64,000 nt of DNA, taken from the NCBI RefSeq assembly GCF_003369915.1, contig NW_022881614.1, forward strand, positions 10,003,001-10,067,000. The letters are read 5' to 3'. This DNA comes from Drosophila miranda. Lineage: Eukaryota; Arthropoda; Insecta; Diptera; Drosophilidae. This document shows positions 57,028 through 64,000 of this stretch, one piece after another (the stretch's first letter is position 1; the number at the start of each line of letters is the position of its first letter). A model generated the notes under the pieces. That model saw nothing but the letters and a program-made list of their open reading frames with translations. It made no database searches and had not been told where the DNA came from. Both the position numbers and the translations under genes were made by a program.

Positions 57028-59182
57028 TGTAGTTTACCAGAGTTTAAATATATATATATGTAAACAGATATATAGGCCCTCGGTATCAGCAGATGACCAT
57101 GACTGACTTAAGGACGGCGTACAAATAGGGTTGGTCGTGTGCACTCTTGCTAGGCTCGGGTCTAGCTCGCCGGATGGTCGGGGTTCTTTCTCGCCTAATT
57201 GTACTATCGTACTCCACTACATTTAATTAGTGCACTTCACGGGAACTATAAGTGATTATATAAAACAAAGGAAACTGAAATACTGATAGCGCCGACACGC
57301 CAAAAAAAAAAGCCCTACTGAACCATTTCTATTTAGAGAGAACCTAGGTGTTGATTGTCCCTCTCTTCTGTACCCTCCCTACCATGACATTGCGTTCGAG
57401 TTCTTGCATTGTCCCTTGATCAATCCTTTACTAAGGTTTACCACATTTTATAAGATCCTGGCACGGATACTCGACAGGCCATTTTTATGATTTTAAAGAT
57501 TCATTTCAATCCAAAAAGATTCATATTTTAATATAATGTGAGACTTCAATTTCAATATTCATTACGTTGCAGTTGTAGAAACACAACAATTGACTTAGCT
57601 TCTAATTTGTGGGTAATATTTCCTTAATCCTAATTATCATATAAGTTTAGTTATAAATTCATTATTTTAAAGCATGAAAAACATTAGGGTATAGATATAT
57701 ATATATATATAAACGAGAGAATAAGAATCGAAATCGTAAACAAAAGCTAGATCAGACTGGGGTGCATTATACACACTGAGCAGACGGGTTTGAATCATTA
57801 TACACTGTATGCATATCTACACTTTCAAGTTAATAGGCTCTTTTGACCAAACTACTTTTTGCTGTACATAATTACTCACTCCGGCGTTATTGTCTTACGC
57901 TGATCGTTGGGCCCAATGATGTCGTAGATGTTGACCGCAGCTGTTTAAAATATGGAAATCATAAATATATAATGCATACAATACAATTACGCTACAAACA
58001 CCGTCGCATAGTCATCAGTCAGTTGTTTTGGTTTTCATAATACAGACAGAAATTTAATTGTTATGCTCTATCGCGAAAATTGAACCAAAAGGTAGCAAAC
58101 GAAGACAATTTAGTGTGCATATGCACATATGTATGTAGGTATGTACGCGCGTAACATCAAAGAGGGGTGTTAATAAAGTTTCAGTTACATTACGTTAAAC
58201 TGCTGATGTTTATGCGTTGGAACTTGATAATGAATTAAATGTAAATTGGACAAAACTCGATCCTGTGCTGCTGCTTTGTAGACTGTTGACCGCCTGAAGT
58301 TGGTTAGAGGTCAACAGGTGCGATGTATATGGTTCCGGGCCGTACTGACGAATCTTCCGCCAAGCTTGTATTTAGTTATTTATGTCTGAGCAGCACTAAA
58401 TATTCTTGGCGATTAAGGCTGATCTGTTCCACTTGGATCTTTGGAGATTCCGACTTGGTGGCAATATAAGGTCCAGAAAAGATGAATTATGGATGGAGTT
58501 GGAGAAACCTCGACAACTGTTCGCCTAAGCCAGCTCCCAGGGTAGTCTTCTCGAGCCTATACCGCGATGGGGCAGCTTAGGTACACCTCCCTGCAACATA
58601 GGTTATGTCAGCACGTGCACGGCACTAATATGAAAACATACCTCTTTTCCCAAATATATCTGCACTAAATTCTTGTCATTCACTGACCACTGAACTGTAC
58701 GGCACTTGTAACTATATGCTTCCTGCATATATTTGTGGAAATATATATATTTTCCGGATAGCACTATATATATGTGTGTGCAATATGTATGTTGCTCGCA
58801 CTCGGAAATTATCACGTCTTTACAGATCGATCAACTTTCTTATATTGTTCAAAGCAGTAATAGACGATGGACTGAGTAGCCAGTGCAGCAGAGCTTTTGA
58901 GCTTTTTACTAACTGTGCAATCGTATGATCCAGAACATTCGCAGCAGCATAAAACGATCGTCTAATGCACAGCATAGCTTAACTGTGCAATCGTACGATT
59001 GCCGTCTATGCTTCCCACTGTCCGTCGCTTGTATGTGTTCGTGGGCGTTCGGACTTAAGAGCGGCTAAGGCTTTGATCCAACCTTAAGAGCGGCTAAAGC
59101 TTGATCGTTCGAAATATCACTAGGGGGTCTCACGAGACGAAAGAAGATAACCAATTCCCTATATTTTGTGCTGGCTACTACA
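57028..59182 (-). repeat. 5' LTR (2155 bp) of the Ulysses-like element
   Basis: TGTAGTTTACC to GGCTACTACA on the plus strand. It should contain the promoter; no core element could be assigned with confidence. Confidence 0.92.
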
Positions 59183-61997
59183 CTCTGTCGTCCAGCTTTG
59201 ATCCATCTGTGAAGATGTTTATGGCCCCATCTGGGCCTGGGAGTCCCTCGAGCCATTCGTATCTGTGAGGGATGATTGTGTCGAAGGGAGTGTCTGTGTA
59301 CTCTCTTGGAACTTGGTAGTCTGTTTTTGAGGGGACGGTACTGCTATTATTTAATATGGCTGAGTGACCTATGCACTGTGTCACCCATTGATCTGAGTCT
59401 CTTAGACGTATTGCTGCTGCTTCTGCCCTTTCCTTTCCTGCGAGGTCAAGGCTCTGTAGGCATAGGATGGCATTTAGCGCATCATTTGGGGTGGTGCGAA
59501 GAGCTCCGCTGATGCATAGGGCGGCAGTCCGCTGGACTTTGCCCAGTTGCTTGGTGATCGCCTTTTTGATAGGGCCGGCCACCACACCGTAACTCCGTAG
59601 AGTAGTATTGGTCTAACTATAGCTTGATATATCCATTGGACTATGCTTGGGATCATACCCCATCTTAGCCCAATAGCTTTTTTGCATGTGTAGAGTGCAG
59701 TCATTGCCTTCTTCACTCTGTCTTTGACATTCAGGTTCCAGCTAAGCTTCTTGTCAATTACCAACCCTAAGTAACTGGCACTGTCGCTAAAGGAGAGCCT
59801 GCATCCTTGTAGTATTGGAGGGTTGAGGGGCGGGACCTTGTATTTATTTGTGAATAGTACGAGTTCCGTTTTTGAGGGATTTACTCCCAGACCGCGCGAT
59901 TCTGTCCAATCCGACAGTTGCGCTAGCTTTGTGGACATTAAGTCGCACAGTGTTTGGGGGTATTTCCCCGAGAAGATAATCGCAACGTCGTCCGCATAGG
60001 CCACGACATTGCAGCCCCCCCTTCTAGGTCACATAGAATCTTGTTGACTGCTATGTTCCACAGAAGAGGAGACAGGACACCACCTTGCGGGGTGCCTCTG
60101 TTGACATACCTTGACTGGGCGGACGATCCCATCGATGATGTCACCGTCCTGCATGTGAGCAATTGATCAATGAGCATCACCAAGTGACGGTCCACCCCCA
60201 GGTCAGTCAGGGCTTCTGTAATGGCGCCCGGTACAACGTTGTTGAAAGCTCCCTCAATATCGAGAAAGGCTATGAGTGAGTACTCTTTGTGATGCAGAGA
60301 TTTCTCTACCGCTGAGATCACTTCATGAAGAGCCGTTTCCGTGGATTTTCCTTTCCGGTAGGCATGCTGTGCGCCTGACAGCAACTGAGGGTGTATAGTT
60401 GTCCTCAGTTGCAGCCCGACGAGTCTCTCAAAGGTTTTGAGGAGGAAGGACGATAGGCTGATTGGTCTAAAGTCTTTTGCAGCTGAGTGCGAGGCTTTCC
60501 CAGCTTTGGGAATGAAGACTATCTTTGCCTTAAGCCATGTTCGCGGGATTGTACCCACAGCCAGTATCTTCCTGAAGATACCTTGTAGCCAGTTGATGGC
60601 CGTATCCCCGGCCTTCTGAAGTTGGGCCGGGATTACCTGGTCTGGGCCTGGCGATTTGAACGGGTTGAAGCTGTTTATTGCCCAGCTTATGTTACGTTTT
60701 GTGAGGATGTGATCCATCGAGGTTACCGGTCCCTCTCCTGGAATATGTGCCGTCTCGATGGTTGTGCACCCTGGAAAATGTGTGTCTAGTAGAATGTGCA
60801 GGGACTCCTCACTGGAGTTAGTCCACGTGCCGTCATTCCTTTTAAGATACCCTACCGAGGGGTTAGTTTTTGAGAGAATCTTGCGAAGCCTTGCGGCCTC
60901 TGACGTTTCCTCAATTTCCGAGCAAAATTTTTGCCAAGAGGCCCTTTTTGCTTTCCTTGTTTCCTTTTTATATAGTGACAGACTGATTTTGTAGTCTGCC
61001 CAGTGGCTCTCCTCGTTCGCGCTTTTGGCCCTGTTGAAGAGGGTCCTGCAGCTTTTACGTAGGATGTCTATTTGTTTTGACCACCAGGGGGGTTTCTTTT
61101 TCCCCCTAGGTTTGCTAGAGGGGCACGCTGCCGCGAAGGCTTTGTTGCATGCCTCTGTGAACCTGTTCACTAGGCGATCTAGGTCGTCTTTTGTGTCAGG
61201 GCATGATGGTGCTTTGGAGGGGAGTAAGTCCTCCAGGGCTGAGCTATATTTTTCCCAGTTGGATTTCCTGGGATTAATATAGTCCTTAGGTTTCGGACAC
61301 TCGAGGGATAGTGTGGTCTCGATGTATCTGTGGTCAGAGAAAGAGTGGTCATCAAGGACTTGCCAACTCTTGACTATGTCTAACAGGTTGGAAGACACTA
61401 GGGTGATGTCAATAACCTCCTGTCGATTTTTAATTATGAAGGTGGGGTCGTTGCCCCGATTACAAATAAATAGATTTGAGTTAAGGATGAAGCTGAAAAG
61501 TGACTCACCCCTTACATTTGTGTTCGAGCTCCCCATTGAGTGTGGTGAGCGTTGGCATCGCAACCTATTAATAGGTCTATGTCCGACCTCTCGCTGTCGC
61601 TGGCTAGTTTGCGAACCAGGTCGTTGGGAGGATCGTTTCCCTCATGGGCCATGTAGGACGACATCAGCCTTAGATGTGTTTCTTTCAGCTCTAGGCCTGC
61701 CGCCGTGTTGTCGCTATCGCTATAGTTATGGAGCAGAAAGATATTAAGGTGCTTTCTGGCGAGAATGCAGGTGCGGGTTTTACCTTCATGTTGAGCTACA
61801 ATTATCTTGTACTCCTTCGACCCTAGTCCACAAACCTTGTCTCCCACTATCCAAGGTTCCTGGATCAGGGCTACGTCTGCTCCGCTCTCTTCGAGGCGGA
61901 GTATAAGAGCAGCGGATGCTGCTTTACAGTGGTGGAGATTGATCTGAAGGAGCCTCAAGGACATCCTTAGTGTTCTCCACCACTGTAATGTCGGCAT
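59183..61997 (-). pseudogene. LOA LINE ORF2: endonuclease, RT and first RNase H strand (three frameshifts)
   Basis: Endonuclease from LRLLQINLHHCKAASAAL (61960) through LIQEPWIVGDKV and GCDANAHHTQWG, where a frameshift (about 61548) occurs. RT in 61563-59938 has IAFLDIEGAFNN and GTPQGGVLSPLLW. A run of seven G near 60016 shifts the frame just before YADDVAIIF (60000). A third shift lies near 59570. RNase H begins NIFTDGSKLDDR and is cut by the Ulysses-like element. The remainder is at 49215-48406. Confidence 0.85.
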
Positions 61998-62577
61998 CCG
62001 GATCGTCCTCGACTTCCTCGTGGCAACACATCGCCTCGAAGTCGCATCTCAGCGTGCCATCGGTGGAGTAGCCCTCTGGGTCTATCTCTGTGTGATCGTC
62101 GGGTGCTTCGATCTCCGAGGCAGCGTCCTGCTCAACTGGCTTGTCGACAGGACGTGCCTCGGCCGCCGCATCCGACTTGTAGACCTTTACGGTCACAGAG
62201 CTGAACCCAAAATTGAGCTCGCCTTTGGCAGCCTCAATCGGGGCCAGCGACTCTTTGTTGAGGACGACCACCGCCTGGTTTGTGGGGCCCTGTGTCGTCT
62301 CAACTTTGACCACCTTCCAATCCGCTGTTGGGAGGTGGGGGTTGCATCTTTGCAACATTTTTAGGATGCGCTCCGGCTCCTTCATGGAGGCGGGCACCCA
62401 GACTCTCGCCCTTGGTCTACTGGGCACTTCGCTCCAGTCTACAGCGACGAGCTTCGCCCCTGGGTAGACTTCCCCGACTTGCGCTACCGCTGCTTTGTAC
62501 AGCTGTACGGAGCGCTCGTCTTCACAGGCTACGATTTTTATGCAGCCCTGGTACCAGCCCATGTCTTTGCAGACGGT

Positions 62578-62615
<38 letters not shown>

Positions 62616-63477
62616 GTCCAGGCTGCTTTTCCAGCAGCTCGAAGCAGCGGTCGGCCAGTGCCGCTTCCACCCACTTCCACTGGTTTCTAGGTATCCGGGA
62701 GTCCGCGCTGCCTTTGTCCAGGACGCCAATCAGCGTCCTTTCTCTGGCAATCTGAGCGAATGATGTGTTAGGCAGCACTCTGGAGCGCTTCGGTGTCGGC
62801 CCCGGAGTCTCTTGTGAGCGCTGCCTTTTTGGCTGAGGGGCTTCCTTTTTCGGTGCTTCCTTGCCAAAGTTCGGCAGCACCTTCGAGGCCCACTCAACCT
62901 TCTTTATCCATTTGTCCGTCGGGCTGGACATCTGGCTTGCGTTCTGCCGACGGAGTATATTGCCAGCACTCCTTCTATCGGCATATGTAAAAGATTTGGC
63001 TTGGACACTAGTAGATGGTGACTCATCACCCGCCACTTTACCAGCAGGCAGAGCAGCCGCAGGATTGCATAGCCACTCTGCCAAGGTATCGGTTTTGGGA
63101 GCCAATTCACCACACACCCCGACACCGGGATGGGACCCCTTTGGGCTCTCCCTAGCATCTTCCGCCGCGCAGGTTTTCCCTGCTGATTTGCGGTTCGGGC
63201 CAGGCCTTTGGGCCGCTGCCTTCCCCTGTTTGGGATTGCTCCCTGTTGGCATTTGGGGAGTGCCAGACTCATTTTTTTTGTTTTTAAATTCTTCCATTCT
63301 TTTCCCACGAGCTGCAGAGAAGGGGTACGGTCGGTCCGGGCAGAGATCCACGTTGCCCGGATAAGGCATACTTAGAACAGGGGGCTGCCAAGTCCCTGAG
63401 CTCTCCGTTAACGACTGGGCTAGTTTTATATCCCGGGCCCCCAGCCAGGCTGACTCTCGGCACGGGTCGAATAACAC
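61924..63477 (-). CDS. LOA LINE ORF1 (DUF4780-like)
   Basis: 517 codons, open throughout, overlapping the start of ORF2 by about 70 bases. The N-terminal half is Lys/Pro rich and disordered. Residues about 240-430 resemble the DUF4780 domain of LOA ORF1 proteins (YQGCIKIVACEDERSVQLYK, KLVAVDWSEVP, VWVPASMKEPERILKMLQ). An acidic tail follows. There is no zinc knuckle. A poly-proline insert comes from a 37-base G run on the plus strand (62578-62614). The start could also be the internal MEEFKNKK near 63299. Confidence 0.75.
62578..62614. repeat. 37-base G homopolymer in LINE ORF1
   Basis: Uninterrupted G run on the plus strand, coding for about 12 prolines on the minus strand. Its length keeps the frame open. 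Confidence 0.8.
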
Positions 63478-63788
63478 TCTTAGTCCGGCCCGGTGTGAGC
63501 TGAATGTGGGGGGTTGGGTAGGTAGTGTGTAGGGATAGGGGAGTGTGTGAGCTACTTATACGAGGCGGCACCACAAGCGCATCGTCAGTGTTGCTACTTC
63601 GCGAACACCCGCTGGCTGTCCGGGGCTGCTTATTTTCGGTACTCTCCCTAGGGATGTCCGATTATTCGCAGCTGACCTACCTATATGACCTGTATATAGG
63701 TAGGTCGTTCGCTATCCGCAACCTGCGACCCGTCCGGTGGCCTCAGCTAGGCCCCCTTTGAGCCACCTCACGAGCTCATCAGACCAGA
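63478..63788 (-). other. 5' UTR of the LOA LINE
   Basis: About 310 bp between ORF1 and the target site. It should include the internal promoter of the LINE. No frame or known motif was found. Confidence 0.55.
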
Positions 63789-64000
63789 CATGAAGAGTTA
63801 TCCGGTGGCTGAATTGCGCGAGAAGGCGGGATAGCCGGCAGCGGTACGGCAGAATAATGGGATGCCGTTCGTCGTAATTCAGAAAGGTAGAAGTTGCGAT
63901 ACGGCCACATGCTCTTATGAGCCCATGTTGGTCTAGGAACGGGTTCAAATTCAGGTTAGAACTTGACCTTGGCACTGGCCGCTTCTCGCTTAGGCAGTGA
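63789..64000 (-). pseudogene. BEL copy 2 pol, upstream part right of the LINE
   Basis: Encodes FLDQHGLIRACGRIATSTF and PYRCRLSRLLAQFSHRITLH as in copy 1 (35245-35460). The frame then ends in the LINE. The element continues past the window. Confidence 0.85.

Larger units (their letters stand above)
49216..59182 (-). mobile_element. Complete Ulysses-like Ty3/gypsy LTR retrotransposon
   Basis: 9967 bp between two 2155-bp LTRs, flanked by CTCT at 49212-49215 and 59183-59186. Ulysses of D. virilis is known for unusually long LTRs of about 2.1 kb and a tRNA-Lys primer, which fits. gag, protease, RT, RNase H and integrase are all present; there is no env. About four differences were seen between the LTRs, so the insertion is young. 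It carries one frameshift in pol. Confidence 0.92.
48288..63788 (-). mobile_element. LOA-clade LINE interrupted by a Ulysses-like element
   Basis: Target-site duplication CATGAAGAGTTA at 48276-48287 and 63789-63800. Net length without the inner element is about 5.5 kb. ORF1 has a DUF4780-like part and no zinc knuckles; ORF2 has endonuclease, RT and RNase H. RNase H in ORF2 and this ORF1 type fit LOA elements such as Bilbo of the obscura group. The 3' end is a short CCTAA repeat, not poly(A). Confidence 0.8.
46144..64000 (-). mobile_element. BEL/Pao element copy 2, split by a nested LINE, runs off the window
   Basis: The left part 46144-48287 and right part 63789-64000 are contiguous in copy 1 (33637-35245 and on). 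The sequence CATGAAGAGTTA occurs once in copy 1 and on both sides of the LINE here. BEL sequence is near identical to copy 1 apart from indels. Confidence 0.88.

Overview
The window looks like repeat-rich, degenerating DNA from a Drosophila of the obscura group. Three things point this way: 50-70 nt introns, many DINE-1-like (INE-1/SGM/ISY-type) repeats that start ATACCCGATACTCAAAATGA, and gene remnants whose closest recognisable relatives are fly genes (WDR60/DYNC2I1, FLASH, a Lifeguard/TMBIM protein, glycerol kinase, NitFhit). Every host gene carries lesions, and almost everything else is mobile DNA. That pattern fits a non-recombining chromosome such as the Drosophila miranda neo-Y. The species and chromosome are inferences; nothing in the sequence names them.

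Layout. 1-7969: minus-strand tandem Ty3/gypsy array (internal-LTR-internal-LTR), cut by the window start. 7970-11898: three DINE-1-like copies, two of them with a 490-bp spacer in a 1467-bp direct repeat. 12510-15388: plus-strand WDR60-like pseudogene. 15483-15528: tiny LINE 3' end. 15654-17914: two DINE copies joined head to tail. 18345-29779: FLASH, TMBIM-like, C3orf38-like, glycerol kinase exon 1 and NitFhit tail, present twice as a tandem duplication of about 5.7 kb; each copy has private lesions. 29780-33636: plus-strand Ulysses/Osvaldo-like LTR element fragment that entered the NitFhit tail. 33637-39374: minus-strand BEL/Pao element that entered the protease gene of the previous one. 39375-40302 and 45261-45536: reverse DINE copies with a shared flank. 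40412-45199: a Jockey-type LINE with a 12-bp target-site duplication. 46014-46143: possible secreted-protein exon, cut by a second BEL copy.

46144-64000 is a three-level nest, all on the minus strand. The BEL copy (46144 to beyond 64000) is split by a LOA-type LINE (48288-63788, 12-bp target-site duplication). That LINE is split by a complete Ulysses-like LTR retrotransposon (49216-59182; 2155-bp LTRs; CTCT target-site duplication).

No cellular pathway is intact here. The elements can be put in time order from their nesting. The most unusual points are an extra zinc-knuckle plus DUF1758-like reading frame downstream of pol in both BEL copies, a near-complete RING finger at the N-terminus of the Ulysses-like Gag together with a candidate -1 slippery site, a LOA LINE ending in three TTAGG units, and the duplicated gene block. 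Recognition rests on reading motifs by eye; no database search was possible.
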